DNA of 64,000 bases from Nageia nagi (lineage: Eukaryota; Pinophyta): contig JBITNC010000001.1 in the NCBI GenBank assembly GCA_050084985.1, forward strand, positions 76,384,001 through 76,448,000, in the 5' to 3' direction. A model generated the notes under the pieces. That model saw nothing but the letters and a program-made list of their open reading frames with translations. It did no database searches and was not told where the DNA came from. Positions within the stretch are counted from its first letter, which is position 1. Each line of letters begins with the position of its first letter. Shown here one piece after another: positions 11,871 through 23,240 of the stretch. The translations under genes were made by a program, and so were the position numbers.

Positions 11871-14105
11871 ATGGTTATAATAAAAGAAAAAATGATTATA
11901 TAATGAGATAACTTGTAAATGTTATTAATTATTACAATTACTTTATTGATTGATTAACTGCAATGATCATTGAAACATGTGAATATGCTCATTATAATTT
12001 TATCTTCATGATTTCTTATTCAAATCATTTTTAACAAAATGTATTTCTCAAAATTGCTCATCTCAAGTTTTAACGATGGAATGAGAGAATCCAAAAAATT
12101 GTTAAACAACGTTCAAATAATAGAATCACAAATATACAATGCCTTAAGCTTTTATGCAAGTAAGTAGTTTAACATGTTTCTAGAAGATACCAAATAGATA
12201 TTAAATGTCTTAAGATAGGGACTGGTAATTCTTACGTAATGGTTACAAAATTCCTCTGCTTCATTCTGTTCGTTTGTAAACTAAAAAGTTGAGGAGATAA
12301 GCAAAGCAGTTTCCAACATCTCAAGGAATCTTATCAGCTTCCTCCTTTCCCTTCCACAAGTTATTTTTGGCTAATAAATTAACATTTAAAGAATAAGGAG
12401 GATATTATTCTATTACCTTAACTACATCATGTTATGCCATGACATTGTTTGAGCCTCCCCATACCCTGATTCGATCTTCTGCTTCATAAGCCTATAATTT
12501 ACAAACATAAAACATCAATATTGCAATGCAATTTTTAAAGATATTACACGTCATAGCACTTCAATTTATTGTTAAATGCAGATACATTCCTCTTCCAATC
12601 GATATCATAGATCAAAATGAGAGTTTGTAGTAAAACCCATCAACATACCACTCCAGATGCCCTGCTTACCAGATGTGGGTATTATTCAATGTGAGTAGAT
12701 ACACATAAAATCAACAAAATGGTAATATGTTGTTAAGTGGAAGATTGACTACTGCTGCATTAGATCCGGATGTGAGGACTACAGACCTTTACACTTATAG
12801 GTTAGTTCACATTTATCCGATTTAATTGAAATGAACAAGCTAAGCTAAATGGGTTTAGTTACCTTCGCTTCAAAAATTACAAAGAAAAGTCCTAATGGTA
12901 GACCCACATCATATTATCAACATTTATTGGCTTATGGAACCAATGCTTGCCATCATGACCCTATAGCTACTCCTGAGCAATTCGTATAATAAGTGTCAGA
13001 CATTATGTTATAACAAAAAAAATATTGAATCCCTAGTTTTTAGATTCCAATAGATTACATACTGAGATAAGTGAATTGAGCAACCTGCTAGAACTGTATA
13101 TAAGGTGTCAAGATAAACTTTTGAGTGCCAGTAAGCTTGCAAACTTTGAGGTGCCTTCCTTGGCCTTCCTTCACTTAGTATTTAGCACAAATCAACATCC
13201 AGAAAAGTTCAGTTATTTTTCAGCATCAAACAAGTTTGGGAAACTTTTATAATCATTATTTTGATAGCCTGAAATCTGCATCATCTCACCATAGATTAGC
13301 AATCCAGCATAAGTAAAGCGATAGTTTTATCAAAATTAAGTACTGATTAGTTTCATATTCTAAATTTTGTTTGACACAAAAAGCAGCGGGATAAATGTTG
13401 GATTTACTTCTCATATCACAAAAATCTAGTTTAATTGTATTTAAAATGAAAGTACGCTACCAAATAATAAGAACCTATTTCAAAAAATCGTCTACATCCT
13501 TCAAATGCATGCTCAGGCTTGGCTTGTCCAGTTCTATTGTCTATGATTTGTTTATAAGGCAAATTAAAACTGCTCAACTAGTTGCATTCTATCTTTTATC
13601 AATTTGCCATTCAACTTGGGCAATTAAAAAATGGACCAAAAGTTGAACGAAGGAAGAAACAACATAAAAGGATAATATTAATACACTTGTGACTAGGTGT
13701 TGTTTTCAATTGCTGGTTACATTGTGCTAGGTTTATCAGACAACAAGACCACAAAAGGGAATGGTTAGCTCAACATATGCGTGCAATTCGAAGTTTTTCT
13801 AGCATAACTTAGAAACAAAGCCATGAATTCGAATTCCAAATATAAATCTACAGTTACAACGACTTGGAACTAAATGTCTCCTGAACCACGAGCCTTAATT
13901 TCAAATGAAAGAGAGGAAAGTGACTTTGTGATAATAATATATTCGTTGTCCGCAGAGAAATAGAAATATATTTTAATGTCCCTGAGTGACAAAAAAAAAT
14001 GCTAGGTTGAGAACCTTAGGGATTCATAAAAGTAAATAAAACAATAAAATTATATTCTCGACAATGTCTCTAGTTAGAGGAGGGATCATTCATAAAGAAA
14101 AGAAA
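11871..14105. other. Anonymous interval
   Basis: No convincing gene. 13150-13430 is a diverged direct copy of 21820-22120 (shared phrases such as TTTTTCAGCA, GCGAT and TTACTTCTCAT). On the minus strand around 12425-12485 a short open stretch (AYEAEDRIRVWGGSNNVM) follows a TTATAG acceptor-like site; it could be a host exon relic, but I do not recognise it. The small reading frame at 13395-13646 shows no family features. Confidence 0.4.
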
Positions 14106-14109
14106 ACTA

Positions 14110-14520
14110 GTGATACATAAATATTGTTCAATTTGTGATACATGGCATACATGTCGTCATTGGATAGCTTCAAATGTGCTCCCACCAACTCCATATACCT
14201 TGGGGCACAGAATCATCAACATGGTCACTAGACAAGTACCAAGAGATCTTTGGAACTCCATATCAATGATAGGTAAAGACAAATTAGTGACTTCTTCAAC
14301 AATGATTCATCAACCTTCAATGATAAGAGAGAGTAGTCTATAAGACCTAGAGACAGTACTAATTATGATCACCCTTCATCTTCATACAACATGTTTTGCA
14401 CTCTTTGGATTTAGAAAACACTTTTGTTCCCCTACTTGTTTTCAATGTACTCTTTTCTTAATCCCTTAGATCACTTACCCTCTTTGACATTAATAACATT
14501 TAATTTAATTTCTGATTATT
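14110..14520 (+). repeat. Second LINE-like fragment, internally deleted
   Basis: Aligns with the fragment at 11135-11870: both have the CATGGCATACAT phrase, the AATGATAGGYAAAG phrase and the same T-rich tail. About 330 bp holding the zinc knuckle are missing from this copy, so the frame at 14110-14343 joins two separate parts and is not a real protein. Confidence 0.5.
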
Positions 14521-15698
14521 TTTCAACTTTTTTTTTTAAATTAATTTTCTCAAAAATTAAGAATTCTAACATTTTATTTTTTTCTTATTACATTTTCCTT
14601 CCTTAAAATAAGTTTCAAAATTTTTAGTTTAAAATTTTTATTATTTTAATAGTTTTTTTGTTAATTGCACTTTTTCATTTTAAATATCTCTTAATGTTTT
14701 AACATTTCATTAAATCATGGTTCAAATCTAAAACATAAATTTTAATGAAGTAACATTTTTTTTATAAATATAAGATTAAAAATAAGTAACGTTTGACTTC
14801 AAATTTATGTTAGTAAAATTAAATTATAAATACATCTGAAGTTTTCAATTTTCTTCATTCACATGGATTTCACATAATGAACTCAAAACATCATTCACAT
14901 CCAAAATCGAGTAAGTTACTCTTATCTATGAAACCATGTTCATAAATCTTATAGAATATGTACTGTTCACTTTAAAATGTTTTTGAGCTATGGGAAATGC
15001 ATTTTGTAGGATTGTAAGCCCCGAGACTCAAGACCAAGTTCGAAGATTTGCTGCAAACAATATGGTTCGTTTCCCATTTATACTGATAACAATTAAGGTC
15101 AGATATATATGAGTTCCTAGAGGAGCTAAATTAAGAATTGTTTGGGCTCTCTTTGCAGTAACCAAACCTTCAATAGTGATCCCTGAATATTGTTTAGGTT
15201 GGCAAGGACGTTCCGTTCTTGTATGGAAGGTCTTAGACTAGAATTTTGAATTATTTTTGGTCTTCCAATTCAAGCAAGATTTCCATTACTATGACAGCAA
15301 CTGAGAATTGAAAAATATGCATACGTATGTACACGGGCATGTATGTATGGTCACAATCAAATTGATGCTAGATGAACCCTGTAGCCACACCCCTAGACCC
15401 ATTCATGCACATCTCATAATAGCAATTCTAGGCATCCGATGCATCACAATAACCTTTTGCTAAAAGCCTTCAACGAAATAGAAAAGGTTTTGGCAGAATT
15501 TTCATAGCAGTTTCTCTTTTTCTTTTTTCATGCTAGGTTTTCCCGAATTACTGCTAAGACACCGAAAAGCTCTTACTCTTCCTCCTTGTCAACTAAGAGT
15601 TGGGCTACTCTGCTATGCACGAAATTTCTTCAAGTAATTTGATTGATTCCTGAAACTTGAAAGTCCTTTAATATCCAAAACAAACAAATAATTTTATA
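14521..15698. other. AT-rich interval with one exon-like scrap
   Basis: Mostly A/T-rich spacer. At 15010-15064 an open segment (IVSPETQDQVRRFAANNM) follows a good acceptor-like TTTTGTAG, but there is no strong donor and no recognisable neighbour exon. It may be a relic of a host gene. Nothing else stands out. Confidence 0.25.
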
Positions 15699-15703
15699 AA
15701 GAG

Positions 15704-16270
15704 TGTTGAAATCATAATCTCAACGATGCCGGACCTTTTGTGTACCCCTAGCTGACGTCAGTTGCAAAAGACTCTGGTTCCCTTTGTGTTTTATCGTCTG
15801 CTTACGTCATTCAACAAATTCCTGAAGTTGAAACTGCTAACGCCACACTTGGTCTACATGTTTTCACCACGTTTAATCATTTGAATTGAGCGAGAATTCT
15901 CCTCCATCAACAAACAGTTGCAGGAATGTCTTTGTAACAGATAGTGGTGGTCATTGTGGAAATCGTGGAATTCAAAATCTACAACGGATCAATTTATTAG
16001 AATGTTTTAAATAGATGCTTTCTACTATAATTTTTGTGTGCAGTCTAGTATTGAGACATTTCATATGTTTTTGTGTGTTTAGAACTCTGTAATCACATAT
16101 CTATACTCGTCACAATCTTGTATTTTTTTCCTGAGCTTTAATTGAAAAAGGGAATTTCATTCTCAGCATTGGTATTGTGGTCTATTCCTCGGAATTTTGT
16201 AGTAGTATTCGGATTCTATATGCAGAGTGTTTAGTCCTCTGCCATAACGAGATAGATTAGAAGTCCAACA
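15704..16270 (+). repeat. 5' LTR of copia element C
   Basis: 567 bp, TG...CA. It carries a palindromic TGACGTCA (15753-15760) and a TTACGTCA (15802-15809) 50 bp apart, and a TATA-like TTTTAAATAG at 16005-16014. Confidence 0.93.
15753..15809 (+). promoter_or_regulatory. Paired TGACG-type bZIP motifs in LTR of C
   Basis: TGACGTCA and TTACGTCA are the core recognised by plant bZIP/TGA factors. Both survive unchanged in the other LTR (20471-20478 and 20520-20527) although the LTRs differ by about 10%. Function is inferred from motif only. Confidence 0.45.
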
Positions 16271-16271
16271 G

Positions 16272-16283
16272 TGGTATCAGAGC
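16272..16283 (+). other. Primer-binding site of element C
   Basis: TGGTATCAGAGC, a full match to the plant initiator-methionine tRNA 3' end complement, one base after the LTR. Confidence 0.93.
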
Positions 16284-16317
16284 GTGTTAAGGTTTAAAAG
16301 ACAATAGTTGCAGAAGA

Positions 16318-19300
16318 ATGGCCTAAGCCAACACAAGCGGATTCTACAACATGTCTCAAATTCCAAAGTTTGATGGGAAGAATAACGAATACTGTTCTAT
16401 CTTGATGAAGACCATGTTCATGTCTCAAAATGTATAGGAGATTGTTGATCGAGGTTTCTCAGAGCCTGCTGATAAAGCAACACAAAATGCATTGACAAAT
16501 GCACAGAAAAATTTGTTGAAAGAAAGGATGCCAAGGCATTAAACCTTATATTCTTAAGTGTAGACCCAAGTATATTTCCAAGGATTCAAGCCTACACAAG
16601 GTCAAAGCCAACTTGGGATTTACTGGAGACCATCTACCAAGGCATAGCTAAGATCAAGACTGTAAAGTTACAATCTTTGAGAAGAGACTTTGAGACTCTG
16701 CAGATGAAGAAATCACAAACAGTAGATACCTTCATGACTTTTGTTATGAGGATGATAAATCAGATGAAGTCTCATGGTCAAGACATCTTTAATAGAAGGG
16801 TGGTTGAGAAGATTCTTTGGAGTCTACCATCAAGATTAGATTCTTTGGTGGTTGCCATTGAAGAAACCAAGAATATGGTATGTATTCTGTGGATGAGTTA
16901 CAAGCCTCATTGATCTCTCATGAGCATCGGTTGAGAAGGTTTGATGGTAATTCTATAGAGAATGCCTTCAAGACACATTCACAATAGATTTTCGAAGAGT
17001 ACAAGGCAAAGGAAGATCTCAAAGAAGTAGAGGCAAAAATTCTAGAAGAGGTCAAAGTCAACAAAACTAGGAGAACCAAAATCAAGTTCAAGAGAAAAGG
17101 TATGATAAATCTGATATTGAATGTTATTATTGCAAAAAATATGGTCATTATGCTAGAGAATGTAGAAAAAAGCAAAGAGACAATAGCAAATCCAATGCCA
17201 ATTACACTGTAGAAAGTGAGAATCAGGAAGAACTTGAAGGGCATATGTTCATGGCTTGTAATGCTACAATTGAGAATAAGTAGGACATCTGGCATCTAGA
17301 TTTTGGCTGTAGTAATCACATGACTGGAAATATTGATATGTTTGCTAGTCTTGATAAGAATGTAAAAATAGATGTAATCTTCGGGAATGACATCAAAGTC
17401 TCTATTGAAGGGAAAGGGTGCATCAATATTGTAACAAAGATTGGAGAAAAGAAATACATTTAATATGTATTCTATGTTCCAGGTTTGAAACATAATCTAA
17501 TGAGTATAGGTCAAATGGTAGGAAATGGCCATACTATAGACTTTGCTGAAAATGTTTGCACTATCATGGATAGGTTTAATAACAAGAAAGTCATTGGTAA
17601 AGTCAGTATGATAGGAAATAGAATGTTTCCTCTAAACATAGCACATAGCAAAAATCATTGTCAGGAAGCAAACACTTAGTTTGTTTTGCAAGTAAAAGAG
17701 AAAAATGTGAATTGGCGATGGCATTTTAGAATGGGGCATTTGAACTTTGATTCATTAAATTTGCTTCAAAAGAAAGAATTCGTTCTTGGTTTGCCATAGA
17801 TAGAGAAGTCTAGCAAGATGTGTGAAGGCTGTCTCATTAGCAAGTACAATAGGAATGCATTTCCTCTAGGTGTGACAGTAAAAGCACAAACACCATTGGA
17901 GATTATTCACACAGATCTATGTGGGAATATGCAATCACCATCATTGCATAATTCTAATTATTTCTTGACTTTTATAGATGATGTCACCATGAAAACTTGG
18001 ATCTATTTGCTAAAGACCAAGGATGAAGCTTTTGAATACTTCAAAGAGTTCAAAGCCATGGTGGAAAAGTAGAGCGACTATGTCATCAAAACACTAAGAA
18101 GTGACAGAGGAGGTGAGTACATGTCACAACAACTCCAAGATTTTTGCAAGCATAATGGGATTCGACAACAATACAAGGCTAGGTATACACCTCAGCAAAA
18201 TGGAGTTGCTAAAAGGAAGAATAGGACCATCATGGAGATGGCTAGAAGCATGTTCAAATCCAAGAATCTACCGAATGAGTATTGAGGTGCAACAGTGAAC
18301 TATGCTATCCACATCTTGAATAGATGCCCAACAAAAGGCTTGGATCACTCAGTTCTGAAAGAAGCATGGACTGGTAGGAAGTGTGATGTTTCTCACTTAA
18401 GAATATTTGGTTGTATTGCTTATGCTCATATTCCAAAAAAGTTGAGAAAGAAGCTTGATGATAAGTCAGAAAAATGCATTTTTACTGGCTACAGTGACCA
18501 TTCAAAAGCTTGTCTCTTATACAACCTTGTTACATTGAAGATAATTATCAGCAAGGATGTGAATTTTGCTGAAGAGGAAGCATGGGATGGTAGTATATAG
18601 AAGACTGTCAATGTTGTGGGCACAAGTCTTAGTGATGAAGATGTTGAACCTATCCACATACCTGCAGAAGAGGATCATGAATAGCGAGGGGTAGCAATTC
18701 CTAAAGCAACCAATTCTTCTGAGCTACAAACTCCAAGTAGTTCCTCAGTTGAGTCCTCTACAATATCTTTGAGAAGGTAGAAGTATAAAAGCCTAACTGT
18801 TATCTATCAGCAATGTGAGAACATATATGAATCAAATGCATTGTTTAGTTTATCTTCACCTACAAATGATCCGGTTCATTTTGAAGAAGCAATAAAAGAA
18901 GAAAAATGGTCCAAAGCAATGGATGAAGAAATTCATGCCATTGAAAAGAATAAGGCTTGGGAATTGAAAGATCTCTTAGAGAGCAAGCAAGTCATTGGGG
19001 TGAAGTGGGTCTATAAGACCAAAAGCAATGCTAAAAGTAAAGTTGAAAAGCACAAAGCAAGATTGTTGTGAAGGGTTAAAAACAGAAACATGGTATTGAT
19101 TATGAGAAAACTTTTGCACCAGTTGCAAGAATGGAGACTATAAGAGTAGTCCTTGCCATAGCAGCCCAGTACAAATTGAATGTCCATCAAATGGATGTTA
19201 AATTAGCATTTCTAAATAGAGTATTGGAGAAAGAAGTCTATGTGGAGCAACTACCTGGGTATGAGGTAGAAGGAGTAGAAGATAATGTCTATCATCTGAG

Positions 19301-20413
19301 GAAGGCATTCTATGGGTTGAAACAATCTCCAAGAGCTTGGTACAGCAAAATAGATTCATACTTCATGGGCAAGAATTTTTTTCAAGTGATGGAGAGTCCA
19401 CACTCTACATCAAAGAGAAGAAAGGTATGTTACTAATTGTTGTTTTGTATGTTGATGATCTTATCTTCATAGGTAGCAATAAAGCACTTGTTGAAGAGTT
19501 CAAGGAGGAGATGAAGGAGGAGTTTGAGATGACTAACTTAGGATTACTAAGATACTTTCTTGGAATTGAAGTTCAGTAGCTAGAGCATGGGATTTTCATA
19601 TCTCAAAACAAGTACATAGAGAACATACTAAAAAGTTTTAAAATGGAGTCATGCAAGCCAACTCCCACACCTATTACTAGGGGAATGAAACTAAGAAAAT
19701 AAGACTGGATCAAGAGTGTGAATCCCACTCTGTACAAAAGCATTATAGGGAGTTTGATGTGTCTTACAGCCACTCGTCTAGATATCATGTATGCTATGAG
19801 TCTAATCTCTAGATTCATGGAGAATCCCAAAGCCACAAATTTGCAAGCAGCCAAGAGGATTCTAAGATATTTCCAAGGCACAATTGGATATGGAATCATG
19901 TACAGAAAAATTGATGACTTCATACTGATTGAATATACTGACAGCGATTGGGCTGGATGTGCAGATGGCAAAAAAAGTACATCTGGATATGTTTTTCATC
20001 TTGGTTCAAGTGTGATCTCATGGGCATCAAAGAAACAACCCATTGCTTCTATATCATCAGCAGAAGCAGAGTACATTGCAACAATAGGAGCAGCTTGTCA
20101 AGTTGTTTGGATGCGAAGGATGTTGAAGGATTTGGAACACGAGCAGCATGAGGCCACAACACTATTGTATGATAATAGTTCTACTATTGCCCTATCCAAG
20201 AATGCAATATTTCACAAAAGAAGAAAACATATCGATACAAGGTATCATTATATCAGAGAGCTGATCAATGCGAAGAAATTGTTTTGGCACATTGCAAAAC
20301 AACGGAGCAGTTCACAAATATCTTCACCAAATCGTTGGGATCAAAATCTCTTGAGCAGCAAAGAGATAATCTTGGCATCATTAACTTTGAAGGTGAAAAC
20401 CCTGTTGAGATTA
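16318..20413 (+). pseudogene. Copia gag-pol polyprotein remnant (element C)
   Basis: Starts at the ATG at 16318, followed two codons later by a stop. Order: gag core (16560-16910), CCHC knuckle CYYCKKYGHYAREC (near 17120-17162), protease with DFGCSNHM where DSG is expected (near 17300), GAG-pre-integrase (WHFRMGHLN, CEGC), integrase core with HTDL, DDV and RSDRGGEY, then a third acidic position in a lysine context (NGVAKRKNRT), RT with YVDDLIF (near 19450), and RNase H with DSDWAGCADGKKST and SSAEAEYIA. At least ten in-frame stops, mostly TAG in place of glutamine, and frameshifts near 19068, 19380 and 20280. Its 3' end would read into the polypurine tract. It is dead. Confidence 0.93.
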
Positions 20414-20421
20414 AGGGGTCA

Positions 20422-20990
20422 TGTTGAAATCATAATCTCAATGATGCCGAACCTTTTGTGTACCCATAGCTGACGTCAATTGCAAAAGACTCCGGCTCCC
20501 TTTGTGTTTTGTCGTCTGCTTACGTCATTCAACAAACTCCCAAAGTCGAAGCTGCTAATGCCACACACTTGGTCTATGTGTCTTCACCACGTTAAATTAT
20601 TTGAATTGAGCAGGAATTCTCCTCCATCAACAAACAGTTGAAGTAATGTCTCTGTAACAAAAAGTGGTGGGCATTATGGAAATCGTAGAATTCAAAGTCT
20701 ACAACGGATCAGCATGTTAGAACGTTTTAAATAGATGCTTTCTACTGTAATTTTTGGGTGCAGTCCAGTATTGAGACATTTCATATGTTTTTGTGTGTTT
20801 AGAACTATGTAATCGCAGATCTATACTCTGCGTAGTCTTGTATTTTTTTCTTGAGTTTTATTTGAAAAAGAGAATTTCATTCTCAGCATTGGTATTGTGG
20901 TCTGTTCCTCAGAATTTTGTAGTAGTATTCAGATACTATATGCAGAATGTTTAATCCTCTGCCATAACGAGATAGATTAGAAGTCCAACA
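20422..20990 (+). repeat. 3' LTR of copia element C
   Basis: 569 bp, preceded by the polypurine tract at 20411-20421. It keeps both bZIP-type motifs and the TTTTAAATAG box. Confidence 0.93.
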
Positions 20991-20995
20991 AAGAG

Positions 20996-22109
20996 CACAA
21001 AATAACCGAGTTAATTTCAGACAATTATGTTATTTATTGTGACACCTGCCTTTCCAACGCGCAATAGCGGTACAAGTGTACAGTGACTTTCTTTTCCACT
21101 CTCTGTAACACGCAAGAATGTGACCTCTGTACTTGATATTAACCCTTTTCTTTGGTTTTTTCTCTTCCTCTCTCTGTAACACGCAAGAATGTGACCTCTG
21201 TACTTGATATTAACCCTTTTCTTTGGTTTTTTCTCTTCCTCTCTCTGTAACACGCAAGAATGTGACCTCTGTACTTGATATTATCCCTTTTCTTGGTTTT
21301 TTCTCTTCCTCTCTCTGTAACACGCAAGAATGTGACCACCTCTGTACTTGATATTATTCATTTTCCTGTTTCTTTGAATTTGTTGTTGGGCTACAGCTCA
21401 AGATGGGTAGACCATACTGAGGTTGTACTTGTATATGGGGTGATATCTAAGTGACACAGATACACAATTCTGAAAAAGCTGAACGTAAATTTATGCACAT
21501 ACACAGTACTTTTTCTTGAGAAAGAAACATCCGCAGTAATTAATGTAAGTCGACTAATTTGTCCAAAAAGGGTCACAATTCCTCTAATGCAGAAAAATGT
21601 ATACAATATTGTTTTGTTACAACAGGATTGAAAACAATGCTAAACAAATGAATTTATAGTAGCTAAGAGACTCATTGGACTTGAAAGTAAAAAATCATCT
21701 TGGAATTTCATTGACTAGTTTGAACTCACATTTCTACAGGCTGATCAACTTAAACCTGTACTTTCTATTGCAAGGGCGGCGTTTAAAAAAATGTTAACTA
21801 TTGTTCTTTTCGAATAATTTCGCATCAACAGTGCATTCATCACCACAAATCAACCCTCCATATCAGGTAATGTATTTTTCAGCAGCAACCAAGATACAGA
21901 AACTTGTAGACTCATTATTTGGAAAGTTTGTAACCTGCTTCATATCACCATAGAAATACCAATTCAACATAAGTAGAGCGATTGTTTTGCCAAAGTTAAG
22001 TACTGATTATCCTAAATTGCATTAACACTAAGATATTAGAGTAAAATGCAACAAGGAGTAACTATATCAAATGGATAGAGACTGAATTTACTTCTCATTT
22101 CACAAAAGT
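20996..22109. other. Anonymous interval with duplicated segment
   Basis: Outside the tandem repeat (21101-21372), 21820-22120 is a diverged direct copy of 13150-13430. No protein is recognised. The target site of element C lies at its left edge. Confidence 0.4.
21101..21372. repeat. 71-bp tandem repeat, about 3.9 copies
   Basis: Units begin CTCTGTAACACGCAAGAATG at 21101, 21172, 21243 and 21313, giving periods of 71, 71 and 70. Copies are near-identical until the last, which has a 3-bp insertion (GACCACC) and then diverges after about 21360. Minus-strand frames through it (21017-21253, 21139-21339) simply translate the repeat. Confidence 0.92.
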
Positions 22110-23240
22110 CTACTTCACCATATTCACAAATTGATGGATATCTTGATTTGTAGTTGGTTTGATTATTTTTTCATCTTTATACATAATCACATTCTTGTCA
22201 GGAGATCTTTTAATATTTTCTTGAGATCAATACAACTATGGTATAATGACTTGTGACTTGTTGATAACCATAATATGAACCACATCTATACCATTTAGAC
22301 TTTTCTTCCTCATGTTTGAATTCCTTGCCTTGAACTTTTTCAATTAATCCTTTTGCTACATAATCATCAAATATTTATCTAGTATATGTGGGAAGTTGAA
22401 TAAAATTTTGTAGCATGAGGTGGTGTGATGCTGATTTCAATAAAATTAGTTGAGTGATATGTATTTGAGTTTTCTTAATTCCTCTAAAGCTTTCTCTTTT
22501 TGGAGGAGTGTGTGCATCATCTCAATAAATGGTTGGATCATGTAATCAATTATAGCACATTTCAGGATAGGGTTGATTATTTGTAAGAATACTTCCATGA
22601 TATGTTTTTTAGTTATGGAACCATCCAAAGACCTTCATATTTTATGATATCGTGGTATAAATTTATCCAATATTTTAGAAGGTCCTTGCTTATAATTCAT
22701 CACATCTATTAATGTTGCAACTTTTTGCACATTACATCTAAAATGTATATTAAATAACATTTTCAAGTGGTTATAAGATGTTATCGATCATGGTTCCAAA
22801 ATGTAAAACCATTTCCTAGCTTCACCAATGAGACTAAGAAGAACATACTTTTCTTTCATATTATTGTTGATGCCACCTTTGAGCTCCATTAGATACTCAA
22901 ATCTTTAGGAGTATTGGGATCTCCTTCACCATTGAATTTCTCAGACTCATTTTTTAAGTTAAGAAAGGTATTTCAAATTTCTTCACTGAGAGGTTTACCA
23001 TTATCCTTAGAATTGGAATTTACAAATATGTTCATGACCACAGGCTTGATTATATCTACTATGATCTTGGATGGTTGTTGTGCTTCACTGCTAGTGCTCC
23101 CTACAAAACTAGCCCTAGTCTTATTGTAACTATTAACTAAATTCTTGAGAAAGGAATCCATAATATGAAATCCTACCATTTTTATCACACTCACAAGATT
23201 TTGAAGATTAAATTCATCCAAAAATCCTTGAGTTTTTTGA
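22110..23240 (-). pseudogene. Ty3/gypsy gag fragment G2
   Basis: Reading the minus strand from 23221: a leading segment with SSEAQQPSK, then FNGEGDPNTPKRFEYLMELK (near 22880-22930), KEKYVLLSLIGEARKWFYIL, and SLDGSITKKHIMEVFLQ. This is the pattern of the retrotransposon gag domain of gypsy elements, where the EAxxWF motif is typical. A degenerate zinc-knuckle-like region (WYRCGSYYG) follows near 22290-22320. Several frameshifts and stops. No pol was found downstream, so it is a fragment. A weak primer-site-like match (ATTATGATATCA) near 23726 could mark its leader. Confidence 0.65.

Larger units (their letters stand above)
15704..20990 (+). mobile_element. Ty1/copia LTR retrotransposon C, full length, decayed
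   Basis: Complete structure: 5' LTR 15704-16270, initiator-Met primer site, gag-pol remnant, polypurine tract (GATTAAGGGG), 3' LTR 20422-20990, flanked by the exact 5-bp duplication AAGAG (15699-15703 and 20991-20995). LTRs begin TGTTGAAA and end CCAACA and differ at roughly 10% of sites by eye, so the insertion is old. It is 5287 bp with a short leader, unlike A and B, and belongs to a different copia lineage. Confidence 0.95.

Noticed and set aside
16918-17493. Minus-strand frames of 125 and 65 codons opposite copia C
   Set aside because: They are the complement of gag/protease, whose forward motifs (CCHC, SNHM) are clear.
21017-21339. CRISPR-like regular repeats
   Set aside because: The 71-bp units are directly abutted with no unique spacers, and the context is a plant retrotransposon region.
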